A stretch of 64,000 nt of DNA, taken from positions 3,573,501 through 3,637,500 of the forward strand of contig NZ_CP115464.1 of NCBI RefSeq assembly GCF_027912515.1, given 5' to 3'. Both the position numbers and the translations under genes were made by a program. Positions 10,397 to 19,346 of this stretch are shown piece after piece (the stretch's first letter is position 1; each line of letters starts with the position of its first letter). The notes beneath the pieces were generated by a model. It did not search any database. It was not told where the DNA came from and was given only the letters and a program-made list of their open reading frames with translations. Origin of the DNA: Brevundimonas sp. NIBR10. GTDB taxonomy: Bacteria > Pseudomonadota > Alphaproteobacteria > Caulobacterales > Caulobacteraceae.

Positions 10397-10690
10397 TCAT
10401 CGGCGTTCGACGTCCCCCGGACAGGCCGTGCGCGCCAGGCGCCACAGGGCGGCGGCGATGAACAGGGGGGACAGCAGGACCAGGGCCCAGTCGATCGGGG
10501 TCATCTCCCGCTCCTGCACCACCACCCGCACCAGGGTGGCCGCAAAGACCAGCACGACGCCGCAGTCCATGAACCGCTGTTTCTGGATCGGATTGGTTTC
10601 CTTGATCCAGCTCCACGCCCACAGGCCGACGCCCAGCCCCGTGGCGATCCACGAGGCCAGTCGGGCCAGGGCTGCGGGCGTCAGGTCCAT
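10397..10690 (-). CDS. Small membrane protein inside the pnt operon (97 aa)
   Basis: A 97-residue protein with three hydrophobic segments, MDLTPAALARLASW at the start and a Cys/Arg-rich tail. The ATG at 10690 shares one base with the stop of the preceding gene (TGATG), which implies coupled translation. A longer in-frame start at 10732 would overlap that gene by 43 bases and is less likely. It sits between the 101-residue membrane protein and pntB. I know no named family; the position suggests a membrane partner of the transhydrogenase, or a passenger in the operon. Confidence 0.72.
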   Translation of the reverse strand: MDLTPAALARLASWIATGLGVGLWAWSWIKETNPIQKQRFMDCGVVLVFAATLVRVVVQEREMTPIDWALVLLSPLFIAAALWRLARTACPGDVERR

Positions 10691-10995
10691 CAGGGATGCG
10701 CCACAACGGTGCGCCGCTCGGCACCGTTCCATTGGGGCCGGGTGCGCAGGCTGGAGGCGATCTGGGCGACGACGGCCACGATCAGGGCCGTGACGGCCAG
10801 CCGGATCAGGGCGTCGCCGTCCGACAGGGTCAGCATCCGGGGGGCCTGGAACAGGGCCAGGCCGGTCAGGAACAGGCCCAGACCCGTCAGCAGCCTGATC
10901 ATCTGAAACCGCCGCACCAGCAGCCAGCCATAGGTCAGCAGCGCCGCGATCGCCGCGACCACCGCCGCCCCGCTCAGCAGCGCATCGAAGGTCAT
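10690..10995 (-). CDS. Small membrane protein inside the pnt operon (101 aa)
   Basis: A 101-residue protein with three predicted helices (about 7-27, 35-52, 65-83) and a short Arg-rich C-terminus. Its ATG overlaps the pntAB stop codon by four bases (ATGA), and its own stop overlaps the next ATG by one base. This end-to-end packing is strong evidence that it is a real gene. It does not resemble a Pnt subunit or any protein I can name. Confidence 0.75.
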   Translation of the reverse strand: MTFDALLSGAAVVAAIAALLTYGWLLVRRFQMIRLLTGLGLFLTGLALFQAPRMLTLSDGDALIRLAVTALIVAVVAQIASSLRTRPQWNGAERRTVVAHP

Positions 10996-11330
10996 GCCTT
11001 GGCCTCGACGGGCTTGGGGCGTTCCTTCTTCTTGTACATGGCCAGCATGCGACGCGTGACCATGAAGCCCCCGAAGATGTTGACGCTGGCCAGGGTCACA
11101 GCCGCGACGCCGGCACCCTTCGCGATCCAGGCGTCGGCCCCGGTCGCCTCGCCCGACACGGCCGCCGCCGCGATCAGACCGCCGACGACGATGACGCTTG
11201 AGATCGCATTGGTCACGGCCATCAGCGGCGTGTGCAGGGCCGGAGTCACCGACCAGACGACATAGTAGCCGACGAAGATCGCCAGGACGAAGATCGCCAG
11301 GCGGAAGACGGTGGGATCAACGTGTTCCAT
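10992..11330 (-). CDS. pntAB: NAD(P) transhydrogenase subunit alpha, part 2 (PntAB)
   Basis: A 112-residue membrane subunit equal to the C-terminal domain IIa of the fused PntA of enterobacteria. After a short amphipathic start, the helices carry the conserved TPALHTPLMAVTNAISSVIVVGG segment, and the last loop has NIFGGFMVTRRMLAMY. Alphaproteobacteria commonly split PntA in this way. It lies between an unknown 80-residue membrane gene (two-base gap) and a 101-residue one (four-base overlap). Confidence 0.94.
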   Translation of the reverse strand: MEHVDPTVFRLAIFVLAIFVGYYVVWSVTPALHTPLMAVTNAISSVIVVGGLIAAAAVSGEATGADAWIAKGAGVAAVTLASVNIFGGFMVTRRMLAMYKKKERPKPVEAKA

Positions 11331-11332
11331 GT

Positions 11333-11575
11333 TCAGCCTTCTCGCTTTTCGAGTTTTCGGTCGATGTTCGCCAACAGGTAGGCCGCACCGCCGAACATTC
11401 CGACGATCATCATAGCCACGGCGTCGTTAGCGCCGTTGTGAAAGACGTCTCCGCCAAACTTTCCCACAATTTCGGTCAAGAAAATCCAGAGACCGACGCC
11501 GCAACTGAACAGGAAAGTCAGTCCGCCTAAAAGCGCGATAACACCACGTATCCAAGGATGAAGGCGGCCGATCAC
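11333..11575 (-). CDS. Small membrane protein inserted between pntAA and pntAB
   Basis: An 80-residue protein with two hydrophobic helices (about 10-33 and 50-68) and a charged tail ending KLEKREG. Its ATG overlaps the pntAA stop by four bases (ATGA), and it ends two bases before pntAB. Its base composition is somewhat more AT-rich than the neighbouring pnt genes, as if acquired later. No family is recognised. An insertion at exactly this point in the Pnt gene order is unusual in my knowledge. Confidence 0.72.
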   Translation of the reverse strand: MIGRLHPWIRGVIALLGGLTFLFSCGVGLWIFLTEIVGKFGGDVFHNGANDAVAMMIVGMFGGAAYLLANIDRKLEKREG

Positions 11576-12705
11576 CCCCGCACCCCTTCATGAACCACGG
11601 CTCCGCCATGTGTGACCACGGCCGCCTTGAGGATCTCGTCCTCGAGGTCCAGCGCCAGCGCGCCCTCCTTGAGCAGAAGCCCGACGAACGCCACCAGGTT
11701 CTTGGCGTACAAACTCGATGCATCCGACGCGATCCGACCGGGCAGGTTGGCGATGCCGACGATGGAGGCACCGTTGGGGGTGACGACGACCTCGCCCGAC
11801 TTTGCGCCCTCGATATTGCCGCCGGCCTCGACGGCCAGGTCGATCAGGACCGAGCCCGGCTTCATCGTCGCCACCTGATCGGCGGTGACCAGCACCGGCG
11901 CCGCGCGGCCGGGGATCAGGGCCGTGGTGATGACGATGTCCTGCTTCTTGATGTGTTCGCCGGTGAGGACCGCCTGTTTGGCCTGATATTCGGGCGACAT
12001 CGGCTTGGCGTAACCGCCGGCCGTCTGGGCGTTCCTGAACTCCTCGTCCTCGACGGCGAGGAATTTGGCACCGAGGCTCTCGACCTGTTCCTTGGTCGCG
12101 GGCCGCACGTCGGTGGCGGTGACGACGGCGCCCAGACGCCGCGCCGTGGCGATGGCCTGAAGCCCCGCGACGCCCACGCCCATGACGAAGACCTTGGCCG
12201 GGGCCACCGTGCCCGCGGCCGTCATCATCATCGGAAAGCCCCGGCCGTAAGCCGCCGCAGCCTCGATCACCGCGCGGTATCCGGCCAGGTTGGCCTGGGA
12301 CGACAGGGCGTCCATGACCTGGGCCCGGGTGATCCGGGGCACGAACTCCATGGCGAAGGCGGTGATGTTGGCCGCCGCCATGGCCGCCACGGTTTCCTTC
12401 TCGCGGTAGGCGTCCAGCAGGGCGACCACGATGGCACCCGGCTTCAGCGCGCTGGTCTCCTGCGCCGTCGGGCCGCGCACCTTGAGAACGATGTCGGCAC
12501 CCTCGAGCACCGCACGGGTGTCCGGATGCACCACCGCGCCCGCCGCGACATAGTCGGCATCGGGGAAGGACGAGCCGGCTCCGGTCCCGGCCTCGACCGT
12601 GACGGTCGCGCCCAGGGCGACGAATTTCTTCACCGTTTCCGGGGTGACGGCACAGCGCGTTTCGCCTTCACGGCGTTCGCGGGTCACGGCGATGGCGACG
12701 CCCAA
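11572..12705 (-). CDS. pntAA: NAD(P) transhydrogenase subunit alpha, part 1 (PntAA)
   Basis: The 377-residue soluble NAD(H)-binding domain I. It opens with IAVTRERREGETRCAVTPE and has the alanine-dehydrogenase-like Rossmann motif GVGVAGLQAIATARRLGA. The mobile-loop region GGYAKPMSPEYQAKQ and the late VGIANLPGRIASDAS are also present. It is the first gene of the minus-strand operon running from 12705 to at least 8929, and possibly through the esterase gene. It hands hydride from NADH to domain III of PntB. Confidence 0.95.
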   Translation of the reverse strand: MGVAIAVTRERREGETRCAVTPETVKKFVALGATVTVEAGTGAGSSFPDADYVAAGAVVHPDTRAVLEGADIVLKVRGPTAQETSALKPGAIVVALLDAYREKETVAAMAAANITAFAMEFVPRITRAQVMDALSSQANLAGYRAVIEAAAAYGRGFPMMMTAAGTVAPAKVFVMGVGVAGLQAIATARRLGAVVTATDVRPATKEQVESLGAKFLAVEDEEFRNAQTAGGYAKPMSPEYQAKQAVLTGEHIKKQDIVITTALIPGRAAPVLVTADQVATMKPGSVLIDLAVEAGGNIEGAKSGEVVVTPNGASIVGIANLPGRIASDASSLYAKNLVAFVGLLLKEGALALDLEDEILKAAVVTHGGAVVHEGVRG

Positions 12706-12842
12706 TACGACTCTCCCAGATCGTTTCTTGGGAGAGGTTTAGGCTGGAACGGAAAGGCCGGTCAAAGGCAGAAAACGCTGTCTGGCGACAAAACGTGGGC
12801 GCGATAACCAAGCCCAGCGGCAATTCCTTGCCGAAAGTGGCC

Positions 12843-13109
12843 TTAGTGGCCCTTGGAGCCCGACTTAAGGAAGACGAAGCCGGCGGCGAAGATCACCACG
12901 CCCGCGATCAGGCCGCCGACGAAGCTGCCGCCCGGCTGGAACCAGATCACCAGGAAGGCCAGGATCGCGGCAAGCGCCACCGAACCCCAGCTGAACAGGG
13001 CCTGGACCAGATTCCAGGTCGCCTTCTGCTCCTCGATCGCCATCGTGCCGCGCTGATAGGCCTCGGCGTCATGGTCGGCGGCGTCGGTGGCGTGGTGCGG
13101 GTCGGCCAT
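12843..13109 (-). CDS. aa3-type cytochrome c oxidase subunit IV family protein
   Basis: An 88-residue protein with a soluble His/Asp-rich N-terminus, the motif YQRGTMAIEEQKATW, and one or two hydrophobic helices after it. The GxMxIxEQKxTW signature followed by a helix is that of the small bacterial aa3-type oxidase subunit IV. That peptide packs against the oxidase core and is not essential for catalysis in studied relatives. The oxidase core genes are not in the window. It stands alone between pntAA and the serine hydrolase. Confidence 0.85.
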   Translation of the reverse strand: MADPHHATDAADHDAEAYQRGTMAIEEQKATWNLVQALFSWGSVALAAILAFLVIWFQPGGSFVGGLIAGVVIFAAGFVFLKSGSKGH

Positions 13110-13190
13110 GGGGAGATCGTCCGGGGATTCTGAAGATGGGGTCTTATAGCCGCCGGGGCGGCTCGCTCAAGAGGCGGTTGCGCGTCAGGC

Positions 13191-14552
13191 TCAGTTCAAG
13201 GCCGCCAGAACGTCGCGGGTGAAGGCGGCGACGTTGAAACCCTGACCCGCAGGATCCTCGCCGCGTCGGACGATGACGACATTTCGGCTGGGCACGATGA
13301 CGACATACTGGCCGCGGTTGCCGTTGGCCGAAAAGGCGTCGGCGGGCACCCCCTCCTCCCTGTTCATCAGCCAGAAGGTCGCCCCATAACCGAAGGTGCC
13401 GGTCGGCGGCTGCGGTCCCGACGGGGTCGTCACCCGCGCTCGCCACCCCTCGGGAAGCACCCGCTCGCCGTCCCAGACGCCGTCCTGGATGTACAGTTGC
13501 CCGAACCGGGCCAGGTCGCGCGCCGTGGTCCAGACCTGGCTCGACATCATGTAGTTGCCCCGCCAGTCGGTCTCGGCCCAGGTGTGGGTCATGCCCAACC
13601 GGTCGAACAGGGCGTGCGGCGGATGGGCCTCGAACGTCGGGGCGATCGCCATGACCGCCAGCAGGCTGTCGTTGTTCGCATACCGGAACCGCGTCCCGAC
13701 CGGCGCGATCAGCGGCCAGCCCGAAGCCTGTTCGTCCACCGCCGTCCCACCGAAATACAGGGCGTCGGTGCGGTTGCCCGCCGTATCGCTGGTCAGACCC
13801 GAGCTCATCCGCATCAGGGCGTCCAGGGTGATGGCGCGGCGTGGATCCTCGGTCGCCTGCCAGTTGGCGATGGCGGCGGGGGCATCGGGATCGACCTCGC
13901 CACGCTGCACCGCCGCCCCGATCACGGTCCCGGCCAGGCTCTTGGCCACCGACCATGTGCGCTGCGGGATGTCAGGACCGAAGTCGGGCGCATAGCGTTC
14001 GGCGACGATCCTGCCGTCCTGCAGGATCACCACCCCGGTCGTCACCGCGCCCGTGCCGAAATCTCCGGCGAAGGCCTGACCGACAACCGCTTCCAGCGCT
14101 GCTGCATCGCCCGTCGCCGTACCGGTCGGCAGGGGCGGTGCCGAGGCCCGCCGGGGGACAGGCTTGATCTCCCGCATCCCGCCGACGAAACCCGTGGGCA
14201 TGATCATACATCCCCGGCCGGGCGTGAACTGCGCCACACGCGGCGGGGCGACCTCGTCCCAGGCCACGGCGATCTCTGTCTCGAAGGTCTCGACCGGCAG
14301 GTCGGCGATCAGCGGCTGAAGCTCGGGATAGATGCCGACGAACTCATGCGCCGCGACGCTGGCCTGCGTCCGGTTCGCCCGCGCCTCACGCGCCGTGAAC
14401 ATCGCGCTGCACAGGGTCAGGGCCTTGTAGCCGGCCGCGAGCGCACGGTGACTGGCGGTCGGCGGGGCGGGCGGCGGTGTCTGGGCGAAGGCCGGAGCGG
14501 CGAGAATCGCCAGACCCGCGAAAGCGGTGGCGAGCATAAGCGACTGTTTCAT
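13191..14552 (-). CDS. Periplasmic serine hydrolase, class C beta-lactamase fold
   Basis: A 453-residue secreted protein with a standard signal peptide (MKQSLML...AFAQ) starting at ATG 14552; an upstream ATG at 14594 would spoil the signal. The catalytic SxxK is in WSVAKSLAG and the YxN-like motif in RYANNDSL. A final FGYGATFW stands where KTG-type motifs occur. This pattern fits the beta-lactamase/esterase EstB/6-aminohexanoate hydrolase group rather than a true beta-lactamase. The N-terminal ~120 residues before the domain are unassigned. The substrate is unknown. Confidence 0.85.
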   Translation of the reverse strand: MKQSLMLATAFAGLAILAAPAFAQTPPPAPPTASHRALAAGYKALTLCSAMFTAREARANRTQASVAAHEFVGIYPELQPLIADLPVETFETEIAVAWDEVAPPRVAQFTPGRGCMIMPTGFVGGMREIKPVPRRASAPPLPTGTATGDAAALEAVVGQAFAGDFGTGAVTTGVVILQDGRIVAERYAPDFGPDIPQRTWSVAKSLAGTVIGAAVQRGEVDPDAPAAIANWQATEDPRRAITLDALMRMSSGLTSDTAGNRTDALYFGGTAVDEQASGWPLIAPVGTRFRYANNDSLLAVMAIAPTFEAHPPHALFDRLGMTHTWAETDWRGNYMMSSQVWTTARDLARFGQLYIQDGVWDGERVLPEGWRARVTTPSGPQPPTGTFGYGATFWLMNREEGVPADAFSANGNRGQYVVIVPSRNVVIVRRGEDPAGQGFNVAAFTRDVLAALN

Positions 14553-14609
14553 GTCCCCACAGTCGAGCGAGCGGACCGGGTCGTCAATCGCCACCGACTA
14601 CCCTTCAGC

Positions 14610-16421
14610 TCAGACCAGCGCCTCGAACTGATCGACCAGCCGCTCCAGCCGGCCGCAGCCGATGGACCAGAAAGCGGGGTCACGCGGGTTGAGGCCGAAG
14701 GGGGCGAGGGCTTCGACGTAGGTCCTGGTCCCGCCACCGGCGAGCAGATCACGGTACAGAGGGGTGAAAGCTTCGGGGTCCTTGCGTCGCGTCTCCATGA
14801 GCGCCGCCACCAGCAGGTCGCCGAACGCATAGGCATAAACGTAGAAGGGCGAGTGGACGAAGTGGCTGACATAGCTCCACCAGTGCTCGTAGCCGGGATT
14901 CAGCGTCACGGCCGGACCGAGCGACGCCCCCATCTCCTCCAGCCAGATCTGGCCAATGCGGTCGGCCGAGACCTCGCCGGACGCGCGCTCGTCGTGGAAA
15001 CGGGTCTCGAAACGGTGGAAGGCGATCTGGCGCACCACGGTGTTCAACCCGTCCTCGATCCGCCCGGCCAGCAGGCCGCGCTGCTCGGCCTTCGGGGCCG
15101 TCGCCAGCAGCCGATCGAAGGTCAGGCCCTCGGCGAAGATGGACGCTGTCTCGGCCAGGGTCAGGGGGGTGTCGGCCAGCAGGGTGCCGCGATCGGCGGC
15201 CAGAGTCTGGTGGATGCCGTGGCCCAGTTCGTGGGCCAGGGTCAGGACGTCGCGCCGCTCGCCCATCCAGTTCAGGAAGACATAGGGGTGGCGGTTGGCG
15301 GTCACCGGATGCGCATAGGCCCCCGACTGTTTGCCCGCCCGCGCCTGACCGTCGATCCAGGGATTGTCGAAGAACCGGTTGGCCCGATCGGCGAACTCGG
15401 GGCCCAGGTCGGCGAAGCTATCCAGCACCAGGGCCTTGCCCTGCAGCCAGTCATAGGTGCGGGGCTTGGACGTCACCAGCGGGGCGTTGCGGTCCCACTG
15501 GTCCAGCGTCGCCTTGCCCATGGCCCGGGCCTTGAGCGCATAGTAGCGGTGCGACAGTTTCGGATAGGCGGCGGCGACGGCCTCGGCCATCGCATCGACG
15601 GATTCGCCATGGACCTCGTTGCCCAGGTGGCGGCTGTCCGCGGGACGCTTGAACCCGCGCCATTTGGCCTCCAGCGCTTGATCGGCCGCGACGGTGTTCA
15701 TCACCAGGGCCAGGGTCGATGACCGCGCGGCCAGTGCCTCGCTCAAGCCCTCGGCCGCCGCCTTGCGTTTCGCCGCCTTGGGGTCCGACAGTCGGTTCAG
15801 GGCCTCGGCGAGCGTCAGGCTTTCCTTGCCGACCGGCGCACGCAGGGCCGCCAGGGTCTCGTCGAACAGTCGCCCCCACTGGGCCGAGACCGGCGCGTGT
15901 TCGGCCAGATAGGTTTCGAGTTCGGCCGACAGTTCGTGCGGCTTCATCGCCCGTACCCGCCGCAACCACGGTCGCCAGCGCGAGGCACCCGCATCAGCCA
16001 CCAGCGCCGCCTCGATTTCGGCCTCCTCCAAGGCATTGATCTCGAGCGTCAGCCAGACGGTCGGGGTCGATATGGCCGTCAGCTTCTCGCGGATGTCGGC
16101 CTCGAACCCGTTCGCCGCCGCATCGTCCCGCGCCGTCGAGGCGGCGAGGAAGGCGTAGGCCCCGAGGCCGCCCAGGGCATCCGTCGTCCGCTCATACAGG
16201 CCGATGGCCCGGTCCAGCAGTCCCCCGAGCGCCTTCGCGTCGGCGCGGGCCGCGATCAGTCGCCCCTGTAAGCCGTTCAGTTCCGCGACCGCCGCCCGAC
16301 CGGCCTCAAGGTCGGCCGCAATGCGGGCGTCCTGCCGCGACGCATAGAGGTCGGACAGGTCCCACAGCGGCGGCGCGGCGGGATCGGCGGGGTGGGGCGG
16401 GGCTTTGAAGGGCGCGTTCAT
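14610..16421 (-). CDS. pepF: M3-family oligoendopeptidase F
   Basis: A cytoplasmic zinc metallopeptidase of about 603 residues that trims short peptides. The zinc site is LAHELGHGIHQ (HExxH), with the third ligand Glu expected in the ETASIFAEGLTFD segment 25-30 residues later. The N-terminal half is the helical OligoF domain with WDLSDLYASRQD, and ALNRLSDPKAAKRKAAAEGL precedes the catalytic region. I chose ATG 16421 (MNAPFKAPP) over 16457 because the family usually starts shortly before the WDLSDLY segment. It is divergent from the DUF1203 gene. Confidence 0.93.
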   Translation of the reverse strand: MNAPFKAPPHPADPAAPPLWDLSDLYASRQDARIAADLEAGRAAVAELNGLQGRLIAARADAKALGGLLDRAIGLYERTTDALGGLGAYAFLAASTARDDAAANGFEADIREKLTAISTPTVWLTLEINALEEAEIEAALVADAGASRWRPWLRRVRAMKPHELSAELETYLAEHAPVSAQWGRLFDETLAALRAPVGKESLTLAEALNRLSDPKAAKRKAAAEGLSEALAARSSTLALVMNTVAADQALEAKWRGFKRPADSRHLGNEVHGESVDAMAEAVAAAYPKLSHRYYALKARAMGKATLDQWDRNAPLVTSKPRTYDWLQGKALVLDSFADLGPEFADRANRFFDNPWIDGQARAGKQSGAYAHPVTANRHPYVFLNWMGERRDVLTLAHELGHGIHQTLAADRGTLLADTPLTLAETASIFAEGLTFDRLLATAPKAEQRGLLAGRIEDGLNTVVRQIAFHRFETRFHDERASGEVSADRIGQIWLEEMGASLGPAVTLNPGYEHWWSYVSHFVHSPFYVYAYAFGDLLVAALMETRRKDPEAFTPLYRDLLAGGGTRTYVEALAPFGLNPRDPAFWSIGCGRLERLVDQFEALV

Positions 16422-16550
16422 GGCCTGTGTTGTGATGTCGCCGATCGCCCGGCGCAAGGGAGCCGCCCCATCAAACGCGCCGTCCGAATGCCGCCAGACA
16501 CCAGCGCATTGACCGCCGATGCTCAGGCCTCAAACCTGTTGGAGCCCGCC

Positions 16551-17021
16551 GTGACCTATCAGATCGAACCCCTTCCATTCGCCCCGTTCGCGCCCCTGTT
16601 CACCCTGTCCGACGCCGAGCTGGCAGAAGTCGGCGCGCGTCGCTGGACCGATGATCTGGGCGGTCGCGCGCCGTGCCGGGTCAGCCTTCAGGATGCCGAA
16701 CCGGGTGACCGGCTGATCCTGGTCAACCACGCCCATCTGGCCGATCCGACCTCCCCCTATCGCGCTTCAGGCCCGATCTTCGTGCGCGAGGTGGCAACAG
16801 AGACCCAGCCCGAGGCCGACACCGTGCCCGAGATGATCCGCCGCCGACCGCTGTCGATCCGGATTTATGACGCCGCCAACCTGATGATCGAGGGCGAGGC
16901 GATCCCCGGAGCCGATCTGGACGACCGACTGCGTCACTGGTTCACCCATCCGAAGACGCATCAGGTCCACGTCCACTTCGCTCCGCGCGGCTGCTACCTC
17001 GCGCGGGCCATTCGAGACTGA
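16551..17021 (+). CDS. DUF1203 family protein
   Basis: A 156-residue protein starting at GTG 16551, six bases after a GGAG site. DUF1203 features are the CRVSLQDAEPGDRLILVNHAHL strand-loop, SPYRASGPIFVRE, RPLSIRIYD and the closing HVHFAPRGCYLARAI. Function is unknown for the family; proteins of this group are small cytoplasmic single-domain proteins. A longer frame from 16488 exists, but its extra residues are not typical. It lies divergently from pepF and convergent to the catalase gene. Confidence 0.87.
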   Translation: MTYQIEPLPFAPFAPLFTLSDAELAEVGARRWTDDLGGRAPCRVSLQDAEPGDRLILVNHAHLADPTSPYRASGPIFVREVATETQPEADTVPEMIRRRPLSIRIYDAANLMIEGEAIPGADLDDRLRHWFTHPKTHQVHVHFAPRGCYLARAIRD

Positions 17022-17033
17022 ACGAGGCCTTTC

Positions 17034-17072
17034 GGGCCGCCGCCGAGACCATCCGGGACCCGGCGGCGGGCT
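17034..17072. terminator. GC-rich stem-loop between convergent genes
   Basis: GGGCCGCCGCCG pairs with CGGCGGCGGGC with one mismatch, in the 54-base gap between convergent DUF1203 and catalase genes. There is no long T run on either side, so termination efficiency is uncertain. Confidence 0.4.
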
Positions 17073-17075
17073 CGT

Positions 17076-19154
17076 TTACGCCAGCATGCGCACCTTGGGT
17101 TCGCGGTCCCACTGGCGCGTGGCGGCCGGGGTCAGCCAGGCGTCCGCGCCGGCGGCCAGGTCGACAACGCCGTCATCCGGCTCGACATTGGCCTTGTCCA
17201 GCAGGGCCTTCGCCTCGGCGGTGAAGCCGATCGCCTTCAGATGACCGAAGGCATGGGCGACGAAGTCGATGGCCGCGCCCTCCTTGGTCAGTTCGCCACA
17301 TCCGGCTTCCGACAGGACCAGGGCGACGGCGTCGAAGACCACCGAGGGCGTGCCGGCCAGCTGACCATCGGCCTTCAGCAGCTTCCCACCCTTCAGCTTC
17401 ACGCCGCCGATCTTTGGAGCCACGATCTTGACCGTCGCGCCCGCGCCTTCCGCCGCCGCCTTGACCGCATCGATGACCGCACCGTCGGCGCCGTCGGTGA
17501 CCAGGATGCCTACCGCACGGCCCTTCAGCGTGTCGGGATACTTGCCGACAATCCTCAGGGCGGGCGACGCGTCCATGTCGAAGGGTTCGCTGGCGGCCGG
17601 ATTGGCGGCAGGCAGTTTGACGTTCAGGCCGTCGGCGACGCGCTGGGCCAAGGTCGCATCGACGTTCTGGAGATTGCCCAGAACCCGGTCGCGCACGTGA
17701 TCCATCGTCACCTTGGACAGTTCGAACACCAGGGCGCTGGCCAAATGGGCCTGTTCCGGCTCGGTCTGGCTGAGGAAGAACAGCCGCGCCTGGGAATAGT
17801 GATCGGCGAAGGTCTCGGCGCGGATGCGGACCTTGGTCCCCTCGACCGGCTGTTCGAACGAGCGGAAGCCGCCCTTGGGATCTTCGCGCGGGCCGCCGTC
17901 CTCGCCCGCCTGGGACAGGCTGTTGGGTTCATAGTTGGCGCGGCCCTTGGGAACCTGCATCTGCATCTGGCCGTCGCGCTGCATGTTCTGGAACGGGCAG
18001 CCCTTGGCCTGATTGATCGGCAGCTGGTGGAAGTTGACGGTGCCCAGACGCGACAGCTGGGTGTCCTGATAGGAGAACAGCCGGCCCTGCAGCAGCGGAT
18101 CTTCCGAGAAGTCGATGCCCGGCGGGATGTTGGTGGGCAGGAAGGCGACCTGCTCGGTCTCGGCGAAGAAATTGTCCGGGTTCCGGTTCAGCGTCATCTT
18201 GCCGATGACGCGAAGAGGATGCAGCTCCTCCGGGATCAGCTTGGTCGAGTCCAGCACGTCGAACGGCAGGGCGTCGGCTTCTTCCTGCGTCAGCAGTTGA
18301 ACCGCCAGGTCCCACTCGGGGAAGTCCCCCGCGTCGATCGCCTCGAACAGGTCGCGGCGGTGGAAATCCGGGTCGGCACCGGCGATCTTGACCGCCTCAT
18401 CCCAGCAGATCGACTGGGTGCCCAGGCGCGGCCGCCAGTGGAACTTGACCAGGGTCGCCTCGCCCGCCGCATTGATCAGTCGGAAGGTGTGGACGCCGAA
18501 GCCCTCGATCATCCGCAGGGAGCGAGGAATGGTCCGGTCGCTCATGGCCCACATGATCATGTGGGTGCTCTCGGGCATCAGGCCGATGAAGTCCCAGAAG
18601 GTGTCATGCGCCGAGGCGGCCTGCGGATAGCCCCGGTCGGCCTCCATCTTCACCGCATGGATCAGATCGGGGAATTTGATCGCGTCCTGGATGAAGAAGA
18701 CCGGGATGTTGTTGCCGACCAGGTCCCAGTTGCCTTCGGTCGTGTACATCTTGACCGCAAAGCCGCGCACGTCGCGGGGCGTGTCGACCGACCCCGCGCC
18801 GCCGGCGACGGTCGAGAAGCGGGTGAACAGTTCGGTCTGTTTGCCGACCTCGGTCAGGATCCTGGCGGTGGTGTAGTCGGCCAGGCTTTCGGTCAGTTCG
18901 AACACCCCGTGGGCGGCCGAGCCGCGCGCGTGGACGATCCGTTCGGGGATCCGCTCATGGTCGAAATGCTGGATCTTCTCGCGCAGGACGAAGTCTTCCA
19001 GCAGGTGCGGCCCGCGCGGACCGGCCGACAAGGTGTTCTGGTTGTCGCTAACGGGGACGCCGTGGTTGGTGGTCAGGCGGGTTTCGGGTGTGCCTGCGGT
19101 CTGATGGGTCTCCCCGGCATTGCCGAGGGTGGTGGGGGTCGTGGTCTTGGGCAT
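17076..19154 (-). CDS. katE: Large-subunit catalase (KatE/HPII type)
   Basis: A 692-residue haem catalase that disproportionates hydrogen peroxide. The active-site His lies in [12 protein letters not shown], the distal Asn in [13 protein letters not shown], and the proximal haem Tyr in [15 protein letters not shown]. The C-terminal ~150 residues form the DJ-1/PfpI-like flavodoxin domain ([41 protein letters not shown]) found only in large clade-2 catalases. The N-terminal ~60 residues form the extension typical of this class. Length fits. Such enzymes usually serve the stationary phase. Confidence 0.95.
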   Translation of the reverse strand: MPKTTTPTTLGNAGETHQTAGTPETRLTTNHGVPVSDNQNTLSAGPRGPHLLEDFVLREKIQHFDHERIPERIVHARGSAAHGVFELTESLADYTTARILTEVGKQTELFTRFSTVAGGAGSVDTPRDVRGFAVKMYTTEGNWDLVGNNIPVFFIQDAIKFPDLIHAVKMEADRGYPQAASAHDTFWDFIGLMPESTHMIMWAMSDRTIPRSLRMIEGFGVHTFRLINAAGEATLVKFHWRPRLGTQSICWDEAVKIAGADPDFHRRDLFEAIDAGDFPEWDLAVQLLTQEEADALPFDVLDSTKLIPEELHPLRVIGKMTLNRNPDNFFAETEQVAFLPTNIPPGIDFSEDPLLQGRLFSYQDTQLSRLGTVNFHQLPINQAKGCPFQNMQRDGQMQMQVPKGRANYEPNSLSQAGEDGGPREDPKGGFRSFEQPVEGTKVRIRAETFADHYSQARLFFLSQTEPEQAHLASALVFELSKVTMDHVRDRVLGNLQNVDATLAQRVADGLNVKLPAANPAASEPFDMDASPALRIVGKYPDTLKGRAVGILVTDGADGAVIDAVKAAAEGAGATVKIVAPKIGGVKLKGGKLLKADGQLAGTPSVVFDAVALVLSEAGCGELTKEGAAIDFVAHAFGHLKAIGFTAEAKALLDKANVEPDDGVVDLAAGADAWLTPAATRQWDREPKVRMLA

Positions 19155-19346
19155 GAAAGCGTCCTGACGGGTGAGGTGCCGTCCGAACGCACCGATCGCC
19201 GCCGGGTCTCAGCTTGACCGCAACTATCGCGATCACCGGTTTCTGAACGTCCAGCACCCGACGTTCGGGTGCCCGGACGATGCGATCCACGGCCTTTCCC
19301 CCACCGATGATTTGCGCCCATGATGGCTCAAGGGCGGAGCGACATC

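Noticed and set aside
13497..15722. 741-codon open frame on the plus strand
   Set aside because: It lies antisense to the serine hydrolase and pepF genes and is Arg/Gly/Gln/His-biased, as expected for the complement of GC-rich coding DNA.
17241..19217. 658-codon open frame on the plus strand
   Set aside because: Antisense shadow of the catalase gene, with shadow-type composition and no ribosome site.
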